A DNA stretch of 36,824 bases from Methylobacterium sp. E-065 (GTDB lineage: Bacteria; Pseudomonadota; Alphaproteobacteria; Rhizobiales; Beijerinckiaceae): positions 1-36,824 of the forward strand of contig NZ_JAKSYD010000102.1 of assembly GCF_022829605.1 (NCBI RefSeq), in the 5' to 3' direction. Shown here piece by piece: positions 7,985 to 15,471 of this stretch (positions within the stretch are counted from its first letter, which is position 1; every line of letters starts with the position of its first letter). Under the pieces are notes generated by a model that searched no databases, was not told the origin of the DNA, and saw only the letters and a program-made list of their open reading frames with translations. The position numbers were made by a program, and so were the translations under genes.

Positions 7985-8514
7985 GACGCATCCTCCGGTT
8001 CAGCGGCGGGTTGAGGGTTGTCGTTGTCCCCCACATCCGAGGCCGTTGCGCGCTCGGGGGTGCTTTCGGCGATGATCTGACGGCGCAACCGCGCGAGCAG
8101 ATTCTCAAAGGCCGCCTCGCCGTGCAATAGGCCGTCGCGTGTTTCGCCGAGGTCAGGCGTGCTTGCCTGCTCTGGGAGGTACCTAAAAACCTCCCTCCCC
8201 ATGCGCGGGTCTTTCATCGCTTTGTGGCACATGGCGCGAAAGATCGCCTCGGCACAGACCATCTCGACACGCTGTCCGCCCAAAGTGAGCGCGACCGGCT
8301 CGTTGAGAACGCGTGCCGTCATGGCGTGGAAGGGCTCCGGGGCCTTGCGCGGCCGGCCGCGCGGGTTTCCCGACTGGCCCGAGCGAAAGCGGCCTCCGCC
8401 CGCGCGGGCGCGCTGAGGCTGGGCGTCGGCCTCCGCCGAGGCGGAAGATCCCGATGCGAGATCATCGTCGCGGGTGATGCTGTTGTCGTTCGTCTCACTC
8501 TGCTCGTCGGACAT
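7981..8514 (-). CDS. DUF5681-type protein, 177 aa, possible small-terminase partner
   Basis: After an acidic, Ser/Asn-rich N-terminus this protein has the GGRFRSGQSGNPRGRPR motif at about residues 40-57 that defines DUF5681, followed by a helical region and an acidic tail. DUF5681 proteins are common immediately upstream of TerL in prophages of Rhizobiales, and their basic motif suggests DNA binding. A role as or beside the small terminase subunit is inferred from position. The ATG at 8512-8514 was preferred to the open frame's start at 8580, because it begins MSDEQSE and lies just beyond the upstream gene's stop (8525). The 3' end overlaps the terminase start by 4 bases. Confidence 0.82.
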   Translation of the reverse strand: MSDEQSETNDNSITRDDDLASGSSASAEADAQPQRARAGGGRFRSGQSGNPRGRPRKAPEPFHAMTARVLNEPVALTLGGQRVEMVCAEAIFRAMCHKAMKDPRMGREVFRYLPEQASTPDLGETRDGLLHGEAAFENLLARLRRQIIAESTPERATASDVGDNDNPQPAAEPEDAS

Positions 8515-8524
8515 CGTGGCCCCC

Positions 8525-9952
8525 TCAGACGCTGAGTGCTGCGGCCGCGGCCGCCCGCGGATGTGATGGGTCGCGGTCACGCCGCTCCGCTTCTTGCGCG
8601 AAGGTGAGCCCCGTCTCAGCGTGGCGTGCCGGAGCGCCCGTCAGCGCCTCCATCCGCTTGACCGCGACGTCGACGTAGACCGGGTCGAGCTCGATCCCGT
8701 GCCCGAGGCGGCCGGTGCGATGGCTCGCCAGCAAGGTCGTGCCGGATCCGCAGAACGGGTCGAGGACCAGACCGCCGCGATGTGACGTGTCGAGCAGTGC
8801 GTCCGCGATCAGCCCGATCGGCTTCACGGTCGGATGCAGGGCCAGCATCTCCTGCCGATCATGCCCGAACCCGTTGAGGCCCGGGGCCGACCAGATCGTG
8901 GTGCGGTTGCGCCCGTGCCGGCCCAGCGCGACATTGTTGATGTGCCGGCCCGTCCCGCGCTTCATCACCAACACGAACTCGACCTGTTGGCGGTAGAGAG
9001 ACCCCATACCGCCGATGCCTTTGTCCCAAACACAGGTGGTGAGGTGCGTGAGGCCAGCGCCGCGGGCGGCGCTCATCAGGGGGTGCATGCCGCGGCAATC
9101 GATGAACATCTCCGCGATCGCACCGCCCTCGAGATGTGGGGTGACCGCCGTGAAGAAGTCGGCGAAAAAGGCCTCCGCTCCCGCCTCGCTCATGTCGGAG
9201 CCCTCGACGAACTCGCCGTGCGATCCGCTGACGTGACCGCGGATGGCGCACCCGTATGGCGGATCTGTCGCGAGCTTCTGCGCGCGCCGCCCAGCGAGCA
9301 GGGTGTCGTAGCTCTCGCCCATGCGGGCGTTGCCGCACAGCAGCCGATGGCCACCCGCGAAGGTCCAGAGATCACCGACACGCGAGACCGGCACGATCGG
9401 CGGCTCCGGAACCGCATCGACCGGATCGGTGTCACTGACACTCAGCGCCGCGAGCGCGAGATCGACCTCGGGCAGATCGAAGCCGGTGAACGCGATGAGG
9501 TCGGGTTCGATCGCCAGGATATCGGCGAACTCGGCCGCTAAGGCATCCGTGTCCCAGCTGCTCTTGTCGGCGATCCGGTTCAGCGACAAGCGGAGCGCTT
9601 TGATCTCCGCGTCCGCAAGATGGTCGATGACGATCGTGGGCACGCTCGCGTGGTTGAGCCGTCGACAGGCCTCGTAGATGGCGTGGCCGTCGATGATCTC
9701 TCCCGAAGCCTTGACGAGAATCGGTACGAGGCAGCCGAAGCGCTCGATGTTGGCTGCGAGGCGCTCGATTTGACCGCGGCCACGCTTGCGCAGTGGCTGC
9801 TTGGTCGGCCGGACGGCCGCGATCGGCTGGCGCGTGACGGCGATGCTCGGACCGAGCGCGGGTCCTCCCGCCTCGGCGGCAGGCGGCGATGCCACCTTTG
9901 CGCGCGCAGGTAAGACACGTTGGCGAACCCGGATCGGAGGTGTCGAGGACAT
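8525..9952 (-). CDS. ParB-like domain fused to a DNA methyltransferase, 475 aa
   Basis: Residues about 35-130 form a ParB/sulfiredoxin-like N-terminal domain (KRGRGQIERLAANIERFG, then EIIDGHAIYEACRRL). Residues about 190-440 form an N6-adenine or N4-cytosine methyltransferase: DPPYG (motif IV) at 230-234, HPTVKP at 373-378, and the SAM-binding motif I LDPFCGSGTT at 397-406. Motif IV before motif I is the beta-class order. Such fusions are common in phages and usually act as orphan methyltransferases protecting phage DNA or changing host methylation; no partner restriction enzyme is present. The ParB helix reads GHAIYE rather than the more usual GHxRxxA, so nucleotide binding by that domain is uncertain. 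Its stop is 10 bp from the DUF5681 start, so the three genes form one minus-strand operon. Confidence 0.92.
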   Translation of the reverse strand: MSSTPPIRVRQRVLPARAKVASPPAAEAGGPALGPSIAVTRQPIAAVRPTKQPLRKRGRGQIERLAANIERFGCLVPILVKASGEIIDGHAIYEACRRLNHASVPTIVIDHLADAEIKALRLSLNRIADKSSWDTDALAAEFADILAIEPDLIAFTGFDLPEVDLALAALSVSDTDPVDAVPEPPIVPVSRVGDLWTFAGGHRLLCGNARMGESYDTLLAGRRAQKLATDPPYGCAIRGHVSGSHGEFVEGSDMSEAGAEAFFADFFTAVTPHLEGGAIAEMFIDCRGMHPLMSAARGAGLTHLTTCVWDKGIGGMGSLYRQQVEFVLVMKRGTGRHINNVALGRHGRNRTTIWSAPGLNGFGHDRQEMLALHPTVKPIGLIADALLDTSHRGGLVLDPFCGSGTTLLASHRTGRLGHGIELDPVYVDVAVKRMEALTGAPARHAETGLTFAQEAERRDRDPSHPRAAAAAALSV

Positions 9953-10356
9953 GGGGGGCTAGCTCCGCGAAAGACAGGACGAACGGCTGACGGAACGCGA
10001 GCTTCAGTGGGCCGCAGCGCGAGGCTACGACGCGGTGAAGTCTGTCCCAGGTCTGCCGTCGTCCGCCGAACGTAGGCGGAGTTCGAATGCCCGGACCTCC
10101 TGCGATGCAGGAGTCGTTACTTGATGAAAGGATGCCGCTGCAGCTGGCCTGACTTCAGGACGTCAGCCGGCGAGTTCCCCAATCCTCACTTTGGAGGATC
10201 GGATAAGGGCTAGCGCCCGCTAACTCGCGTGTCAACGGCCGCCGACTGCGATTGCGGTGGGTCACTTGCGATGCCGCTCGCGTCTGCGCGACGGTGGGGG
10301 CCAAGGGATCGTAGCGCACCACCCCCTGGTCGACGGGAGACGCGCTCAGCGCCCCC
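9953..10356 (-). other. 404-bp intergenic region with probable promoter for the packaging operon
   Basis: No gene is convincing here. It contains a perfect CTCCTGC-gat-GCAGGAG hairpin (10097-10113) and a weaker ATCCTC...GAGGAT inverted repeat (about 10183-10200). Given its place between the HNH gene and the methyltransferase-terminase operon, it probably holds a terminator for the former and a promoter or operator for the latter. No clear -35/-10 pair was found. Confidence 0.4.
10097..10113. promoter_or_regulatory. Perfect 7-bp-stem inverted repeat with 3-nt spacer
   Basis: CTCCTGC and GCAGGAG are separated by gat, about 145 bp upstream of the methyltransferase start. It could be an operator or the hairpin of a terminator for the HNH operon. 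No T-run follows, which weakens the terminator reading. Confidence 0.35.
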
Positions 10357-10749
10357 TCATCGCCCACCCCGATCGAGCCGCTCGCCGGTATCGCGGCGGA
10401 TGACGCCCCCGCCGATCAACCGCTTGAACGCGCTGGCCTTGCCGCCCGGCAAGGGTCGCCGGTGCGGGTCGGCGATGCCTACGTGCCGGTCGCGCACCCG
10501 TCGCACCCGCGCGATCACGCCGACGTCGGCCACGGTTTTGGCCGCATGACAGGGGTGGCACAGGACCTGACAGTTCTCCAACGAGGCGTCCTGCGTCAGC
10601 GCGGCCGGTACGATGTGATCGTATTGGAAGCGGCCGGCCTGCAGCGCGCATGGGCAACGGCTTCCGTCCGTAAGCCGTCCCTCGCAGCGTCCGTCCGCGC
10701 GGGCGAAAGCGGCACGCAGCACCGCTTTGCCGAACTCCCGACGCGCCAT
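10357..10749 (-). CDS. HNH endonuclease, 130 aa
   Basis: The HNH core is visible as FQYDHIVP (D44, H45), N59 in SLENCQVLC, and CHPCHAAKT (H65, H68), with paired cysteines (C22, C32/C34 and C64, C67) able to bind a structural zinc. HNH nucleases beside terminase genes often assist cutting of packaged DNA at cos ends. The ATG at 10747-10749 overlaps the upstream gene's TGA (ATGA), which fixes the start and shows coupling. The longer open frame up to 10884 is antisense-like filler. The C-terminal third is Arg/Gly-rich without a recognised domain. Separated by about 400 bp from the methyltransferase-terminase operon on the same strand. Confidence 0.88.
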   Translation of the reverse strand: MARREFGKAVLRAAFARADGRCEGRLTDGSRCPCALQAGRFQYDHIVPAALTQDASLENCQVLCHPCHAAKTVADVGVIARVRRVRDRHVGIADPHRRPLPGGKASAFKRLIGGGVIRRDTGERLDRGGR

Positions 10750-11192
10750 CACGCCGCCCCCGCGGCCGTTGTCGCCGCCGATCCGCTCAAGTCGGTGGCG
10801 ATCGCCGCGCGCTCGAGGGTGGTCTCGGCTAATCGATAAGTGTGGACCTCGCGCGCGCCGAGCCGGGCGCAGGCCGCGAGCCAACCGAGAAAGCCGGGAT
10901 CGCCGATCTCGCAGGCGCGGGCGGCGATGATCGAGGCCTGTCCGCGCTCATCGCGAGCGACCGCGAGGATGACCGCGGCGCGCTCGGCGACCAGGTCGGG
11001 AGCGTCGAGCGGCTGCACGACGACGACGTAGCGTCGGCTCGATTGTCCGCGCCACGCGCTCATGGCGAGCGCCGGCGCACCGCGCAGGCCCACGCTCGTG
11101 CGCAGACGCTCCTCACGCACGGGGAAGCGGACGGCGCGGTCAGCTTTGAGCTCGCGCAGGGCGGCGGCCCAGGAGATGCTGCGGTTCGACAT
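10749..11192 (-). CDS. Hypothetical phage-cassette protein, 147 aa
   Basis: I do not recognise the family. The protein starts MSNRSISWAAALRELKA, has a central strand-rich part (RRYVVVVQPLDAPDLVAERAA) and an Ala-rich region that appears to alternate strand and helix. No signal peptide or membrane segment is seen. The ATG at 11190-11192 is preceded by GAGGGC, a plausible ribosome site; the frame's further extension to 11519 has non-coding character. Its stop overlaps the HNH start by one base, so the two are co-translated. This placement suggests a phage replication or packaging accessory, but that is only context. Confidence 0.6.
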   Translation of the reverse strand: MSNRSISWAAALRELKADRAVRFPVREERLRTSVGLRGAPALAMSAWRGQSSRRYVVVVQPLDAPDLVAERAAVILAVARDERGQASIIAARACEIGDPGFLGWLAACARLGAREVHTYRLAETTLERAAIATDLSGSAATTAAGAA

Positions 11193-11296
11193 GCCTGCCC
11201 TCACGCTGCGAATGAGGAGGGGCGCGGAACGTTCGGACACGCAACTGGGCAACCGGGTGGCACCGGCGCCGGACCGGCCCCGGACGATGCGGGTGC

Positions 11297-11332
11297 GGAA
11301 CTGGTCCGGACTTGGGAACTGATTCGGACTGA
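11297..11332. repeat. Tandem 18-bp direct repeat upstream of the HNH operon
   Basis: GGAACTGGTCCGGACTTG (11297-11314) is followed directly by GGAACTGATTCGGACTGA (11315-11332), 14 of 18 positions identical. It lies about 105 bp upstream of the start at 11192. The spacing would place two protein-binding sites close to two helical turns apart, so a repressor operator is conceivable. Confidence 0.4.
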
Positions 11333-11941
11333 GGTGTAGATGGTCACGGCAGTGCGCCTCGAGCGAGCGGCGGGAACAGCCCCGCCACTGCCCTGGCCCC
11401 GCACACCACCGGATAGGCGTTGCGGGGCGACACGTGACGGCCGGGAACCTTTGCCGCTCGCGCGAGCGCGCCTCAGCCCTTCGGCATGCGGACGCTCGTA
11501 TCCCCGCGCCGTGGATCACTGGGGCAGCGGACGCGAAGCTGCGCGCCAGCCCACGCCCGTGACGGGAGGTTTCGAATCGGCGGTCCGTCCTGGCGCCGCG
11601 CCACAGACGTGGCGCAGATCATGCGCCATGCCGCATACGTGTGGGCATCGGACGAACTCGGAGGTCTCGTGGGCGGGAAGGTAGGGCCGCTGCGATGACG
11701 TGTGCTCATACTCTCCTCGCCACGAATCAAGCAGATCAATCGCCTATCCGCACGAGTATTCACGCTCCATTTGAACTTGAAGTCCAGTCGATCACACAGG
11801 AAGATAATTGTTTTTCTCTCGATCTGGAGCGCATGGGTCGGACATTCCCGTCCGCGGGCCGACTCCACCGCGCAAAAGTACAGAGTGACGCCCTTCGGGA
11901 GGGGGGGCCGGCGGCATGTCCGCAGGCTGGGTAGGCGGGCG

Positions 11942-11971
11942 CTCGAACGTCTGGTCCTCGAACGTCTGGTC
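11942..11971. repeat. Perfect tandem duplication of a 15-bp unit
   Basis: CTCGAACGTCTGGTC occurs twice with no gap. It lies in sequence without a convincing gene and looks like a recent slippage event. Confidence 0.8.
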
Positions 11972-12111
11972 ACCTGGCGGCCTGCCGCCGGTCCGGGGCC
12001 GAAACAGCGTCTTTCACCGCTCGACGGGTCGCGGACCACCTGTTTCAGGGACAGCCGCGCGCATTCGTGCGTCGGTCGGTTTCGTCGGGCGAACGGCCTG
12101 GTCCAGGCCCG

Positions 12112-12163
12112 GAGGCGCCTACTACCGCCTGTTCGGCCCGCGGGCTTCGGCGCCAGCGGCTCT
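12112..12163. repeat. Dispersed ~51-bp repeat, copy A
   Basis: About 82% identical by hand alignment to the copy at 14562-14612. The shared core is ACCGCCTGTTCG and GGCTTCGGCG. The differences fall mostly at every third base, as if the element had once been, or still is, coding. The two copies lie on either side of the ATPase remnant, the Fic gene and its antisense neighbour. Confidence 0.6.
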
Positions 12164-12191
12164 CGATGCGCTATCTCCCGAAGAGGCAGCC

Positions 12192-12466
12192 CCCTACCTG
12201 GAGCCAGTCGGCGATGGAGGGATCCTCGATTAGAACTTGCCGCGCTCCAATCGGACGACAAGCCCCTGCTCCCGCAGGCCATCGAACGCCTTTTGGACAT
12301 TCTTGGCTGCGACTGGGACACCGACGGCAGTTGCTTATGCGGCAAGGCTATCTGCGTCGAACAGTCTGAAGCGATCACCTTCGGCTATGATCCGCCGCAG
12401 AACGGCTTGCTGGAGAACGTCCAGGTTCGACCATTGCCCCCTCGAGTCCAAGTGCGTCTCCCTCTC
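12192..12466 (-). pseudogene. C-terminal remnant of an AAA-family ATPase (archaeal-ATPase-like)
   Basis: On the minus strand the frame reads a winged-helix-like tail: WSNLDVLQQAVLRRII, FRLFDADSLAA, an in-frame TAA (12335-12337), then AVGVPVAAKNVQKAFDGLR, GLVVRLERGKF and a second TAA (12230-12232). After a shift of one frame IEDPSIADWLQ follows. The order 'FxxFxxDSLxAYA', 'VQKAxDGLR', 'xEDPxxAxWL' is what I know from the C-terminus of a family of bacterial ATPases resembling archaeal AAA ATPases. The ATP-binding N-terminal part is absent. One nonsense codon plus a frameshift and the missing body make it a pseudogene. Confidence 0.55.
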
Positions 12467-12760
12467 GTCCTTGGCGGGTTGGAGCAGGGAGATGCATTTG
12501 CGTCCGCTGCCCAGGTCGCCGGTCGCGTACCCGGTGACGGATGCGTGGAGGACTGGCCGCCGGCCAGTCCTCCAGATCAATCTGCCGCTCGCGCATCTTG
12601 GCGCCTTATGCAGCGATGGTTGATCGGCGAATCCCCAGGGGATGGCGTTGCCTCACCCGCACCGGGCACTCGCACCGATACGCTAAATTTGACCGCAGCC
12701 GACAACATAGTGGCAAACTGTCCGACCGGCAAAAACACCGGCAGTTTTGCCTCATAAGAT

Positions 12761-12790
12761 TTGACTTAAACGCATGAAAAACATCATGAT
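12761..12790 (+). promoter_or_regulatory. Candidate promoter for the fic gene
   Basis: TTGACT (12761-12766), an 18-nt spacer and CATGAT (12785-12790) lie about 30 nt upstream of the proposed TTG start at 12818. The surrounding 60 bp are AT-rich. The -10 element is only a partial match. Confidence 0.3.
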
Positions 12791-12817
12791 CTATCCGGCG
12801 AAAAGATCGGAAATATA

Positions 12818-13993
12818 TTGACCACTCTCTACGCTATCGAGCCCCTGGTCCCCGAGGACCGCCGACGGAAGCTTGAGGACATGGCTACGGAGCTAGTAGA
12901 TCGCGCCGGCCGTCTGGCCGGCCGGGTTCATCCGATCATGCAGGAAAGCCTTGGCGACCTCGTGCGGGCGATGAACTGCTACTACTCCAACCTGATCGAG
13001 GGCCACGACACCCATCCGGTCGACATCGACCGCGCGCTCTCGGGCGACTTCGCCAACGATCGTACCCAGCGGAACCTCCAGTTGGAGGCGCGAGCGCACA
13101 TCGAGGTGCAACAGATGATTGACCGAGGCCACGCGCCCGCACCGGTCGTCTCCCTCGAGTTCTTGCTGTGGGTCCACCGGGAGTTCTATGCGCGTCTGCC
13201 CGACGAGCTGATGTGGGTGGAGAACCCGGAAACAGGCGAGCGCCTGCTGGTCGTGCCCGGGGCTCTGCGCGAGACCCACGTCCGCGTTGGCCGGCATATC
13301 GCTCCCGAACCCGCCGAGTTGCCCACGTTCCTGGAGCGGTTCGTGGCTGCGTACAGCAGCGGCAACCTCGGACGTCTCCGCCGCATCATCGCCGTTGCAG
13401 CCGCCCACCATCGGCTGCTCTGGATCCATCCGTTCCTCGACGGCAACGGCCGGGTGGCGCGGCTGTTCTCATACGCCCTGTTACGCGAATTGAACGTCGG
13501 CTCAAGCCTTTGGTCGGTCGCCCGTGGACTTGCCCGGCAGCAGCAGGCCTACAAAGCAGCCCTGCAGGCTGCAGACGAGCCACGCCGAGGCGATCTGGAC
13601 GGACGAGGCAATCTCTCGCTCGCAGGGCTCGAGGAGTTCTCCGCCTTCTTCCTAGACGCCTGCGTGGACCAGGTGACGTTCATGGACGCCCTGTTCGAGC
13701 CGCAGGAGTTCCTCACCCGGATGGAGATCTGGACGACCGAGGAGGTGCGCGCGAGGCGTCTACCGAAGGGCAGCTGGCCGCTACTGCGCGAAGCGGCTCT
13801 AGCTGGGGAATTCCCTCGCGGACGGGCCGGCGATCTGACCGGCTACGAGGAGAGACAGGCTCGGTCGGTACTCAGCAAGCTGATTGGGTTGAACCTGCTG
13901 GTGTCCAACACCGGAAAGGGTCCGGTACGGCTGGGATTTCCAATCGGCGTGGTCGAACGTTGGTTCCCGCGCCTGTATCCGCCCCTCGGTTGA
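12818..13993 (+). CDS. Fic-domain protein, predicted AMPylator with N-terminal inhibitory motif, 391 aa
   Basis: Fic proteins transfer AMP (or another phosphate-bearing group) to hydroxyl side chains of target proteins. The catalytic motif HPFLDGNGR is complete at residues 204-212, with the general-base His at 204. Near the N-terminus SNLIEG (S57, E61, G62) fits the (S/T)xxxE(G/N) inhibitory helix of class II Fic proteins, whose Glu blocks ATP binding, so the enzyme carries its own off-switch. A C-terminal winged-helix-like region (residues about 310-380, ERQARSVLSKLIGLNLL) is typical of stand-alone Fic proteins. The start is TTG at 12818; codon 22 ATG is an alternative. No separate small antitoxin precedes it; the DNA upstream holds only the ATPase remnant. 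Its last 195 bp overlap a minus-strand gene. Confidence 0.93.
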   Translation: MTTLYAIEPLVPEDRRRKLEDMATELVDRAGRLAGRVHPIMQESLGDLVRAMNCYYSNLIEGHDTHPVDIDRALSGDFANDRTQRNLQLEARAHIEVQQMIDRGHAPAPVVSLEFLLWVHREFYARLPDELMWVENPETGERLLVVPGALRETHVRVGRHIAPEPAELPTFLERFVAAYSSGNLGRLRRIIAVAAAHHRLLWIHPFLDGNGRVARLFSYALLRELNVGSSLWSVARGLARQQQAYKAALQAADEPRRGDLDGRGNLSLAGLEEFSAFFLDACVDQVTFMDALFEPQEFLTRMEIWTTEEVRARRLPKGSWPLLREAALAGEFPRGRAGDLTGYEERQARSVLSKLIGLNLLVSNTGKGPVRLGFPIGVVERWFPRLYPPLG

Positions 13994-14515
13994 CCACAAT
14001 CGGGCATGCCCCTTCGCCTTCAAGGATACTATCCCGCGCGTCCTTCTTCTCAAGGTCCCATGCAGCTCGGCGTGGATCGTCCAGACCGCCGTCGAGTGTT
14101 GTTTGCGGCCGCACTCAGCATCGGCATATCCCCACTTCTGAGTGGGATCCGAAACATGGGCCGCCTTGAATCGCCCGTACCGCACTTCGAACTGGTCGTC
14201 GCCCTGGAGAAATACGTCTACGACCGCTACCTCATCGTGCTGCATCTCCTCACGCCAACGCGCGACCTGACCGGATGACAGCGTCCCGCCTTGGTCATTC
14301 CGATAGAGGGCGTAGCGGCCATCCTGCCGATGGTTCAGACGAATCAACACCCCAAGCTGCGGGCGATCGGGACCCGAAGAATTGGTTCCGATCCGCACGA
14401 CGTCAGCGGACGGCTTGCTGCCGTCCAGGCAGAAAGGTCGTCGGGTTTCCCGAGCCGGAAAATCCTGGGCTTGGTCTACGATCCGGACCGCATGGCAGAG
14501 GTAAGGGGTCCGCAT
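13799..14515 (-). CDS. Unknown protein, up to 238 aa, overlapping the fic 3' end in antisense
   Basis: I do not recognise the family, but the first ~170 codons look genuinely coding: balanced composition, G/C-rich third positions, and hydrophilic strand-and-helix-like segments such as GVLIRLNHRQDGRYALYRND and DEVAVVDVFLQGDDQFEVRYG. The ATG is at 14513-14515. From about 13993 downward the frame runs antisense through fic and becomes Arg/Ser-rich, so the true or original 3' end was probably near 14000 and the present stop at 13799 is reached by read-through. The alternative is that the entire frame is chance. A 51-bp repeat copy lies about 50 bp upstream. Confidence 0.4.
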   Translation of the reverse strand: MRTPYLCHAVRIVDQAQDFPARETRRPFCLDGSKPSADVVRIGTNSSGPDRPQLGVLIRLNHRQDGRYALYRNDQGGTLSSGQVARWREEMQHDEVAVVDVFLQGDDQFEVRYGRFKAAHVSDPTQKWGYADAECGRKQHSTAVWTIHAELHGTLRRRTRGIVSLKAKGHARLWSTEGRIQAREPTFDHADWKSQPYRTLSGVGHQQVQPNQLAEYRPSLSLLVAGQIAGPSAREFPS

Positions 14516-14561
14516 CGCATGGCGTGGCGATTAGATCGGCCTCTAGGTCACTCCGGGTCCG

Positions 14562-14612
14562 AGGGCGCCTGTTACCGCCTGTTCGCCCTGCAGGCTTCGG
14601 CGTCGGCGGCTA
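14562..14612. repeat. Dispersed ~51-bp repeat, copy B
   Basis: Partner of the copy at 12112-12163, in the same orientation and about 2.45 kb away. Most of the differences are at three-base spacing. In both copies one plus-strand frame gives the same peptide core RLLPPVRPAGFG despite the base changes. Confidence 0.6.
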
Positions 14613-14887
14613 TCAACAAGCCTCTGCAGGAGCAGTGTAATCCGGTCGAAGAGGTTGACCCGTGAGGCCCGAGTTCCTGTAAAATCGCCTGAACAGGTCG
14701 CCTCGCGTCCGGGGTGGGACCCCCGTCGTGTCCAGCGGCGGACGGGCGAGGCCCCGAGAGGTCGACCACGTTCCCACCAGAGAGGGGCTACCGGACCGCC
14801 CGCTGGATCTCGCGCGTGGCGGGGCGAGGGAGCGGGCGACGCAGACCTGCCGTGGTCGATGGCGGTCACCCGGAGAACTGGACCAAG

Positions 14888-15037
14888 CTAGCGGATGTCG
14901 CGCAGCCCAATCGAGGGAGCGCCGCCGGCCGTCAGCTCCAATCTAACCGGGGAGTTGAGCGAGCGCGGGAATACCAAGGACATCGCCGAGCCCTGCGGAT
15001 CCGCCTCTATCACCAGAGCCATCAGGCCCGTCGCCTC
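14888..15037 (-). pseudogene. ParA fragment (about 50 codons)
   Basis: The minus-strand frame ends with ALVIEADPQGSA, FPRSL, VRLELTAGG and PSIGLRDIR before a TAG. By hand alignment 20 of 37 residues match the intact ParA at 4648-5298 from its ADPQGSA motif to the LRNI segment. The Walker A half and everything after this segment are missing. It begins immediately beyond the stop of the small gene at 15036-15362, as if joined there by recombination. Confidence 0.65.
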
Positions 15038-15362
15038 ACTGGAGGACCAGGCGTCCCGCCTGGCGCAGGGATGCCGCGCGCGGGACGGGATGGGCGCGGG
15101 CCGCGTCGGCCTGCGCGCGGATCTGGGCGAGCGCCCGCTCGACATGGGCCGCGGCCAGGGTCAGGCCCGACTGTGTGACATCGGGTGGGGACCCATCGAC
15201 GGGCGTGATGATCTTCGTCCGCACCGCCCGTTCGAAGACATCGATGTCGTCGCGATGCCGGCCGGCTACCAGTTCGGCCCCCATGAGCCGGACCAAATTC
15301 GTGAGCGCGGCGAGCGCCACATCCTTCGCGTCGCAGGGTGTGTCAGCCACGAGGATCTCCAT
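15036..15362 (-). CDS. Small hypothetical protein, 108 aa
   Basis: The protein starts MEILVADTPCDAKDVALAALTNL and seems largely helical, with a basic C-terminus. It has no recognised domain, signal peptide or membrane segment. Third-position GC is high and the composition is protein-like. It sits 109 bp downstream of the GT4 gene on the same strand and directly next to the ParA fragment, so it may be part of the old mobile element or the last gene of the glycan operon. The ribosome site is weak. Confidence 0.5.
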   Translation of the reverse strand: MEILVADTPCDAKDVALAALTNLVRLMGAELVAGRHRDDIDVFERAVRTKIITPVDGSPPDVTQSGLTLAAAHVERALAQIRAQADAARAHPVPRAASLRQAGRLVLQ

Positions 15363-15471
15363 CGCTGCAGCGGAGAACGCCGCACCTCTGGAAAAGTTAC
15401 CGCGGGGAGGTTTCCGACCCGTATCCGACCCGTGGGGGCGCCACCGCTAGCGTCCGCGAGACGCGGCCGGC

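Larger units (their letters stand above)
11333..12187. other. Gene-poor stretch between the phage cassette and the ATPase remnant
   Basis: Open frames run through both strands here, but they are Arg/Ser/Pro-rich and mutually overlapping, with no domain I recognise. The part from about 11700 to 11880 is AT-richer than its surroundings. It includes a perfect 15-bp tandem duplication (11942-11971) and one copy of a dispersed 51-bp repeat. I take it for eroded mobile DNA. Confidence 0.45.

Noticed and set aside
11473..12757. Long frames on both strands (301 and 351 codons)
   Set aside because: Low-complexity composition and mutual overlap; only the ATPase remnant and the repeats are supported there.
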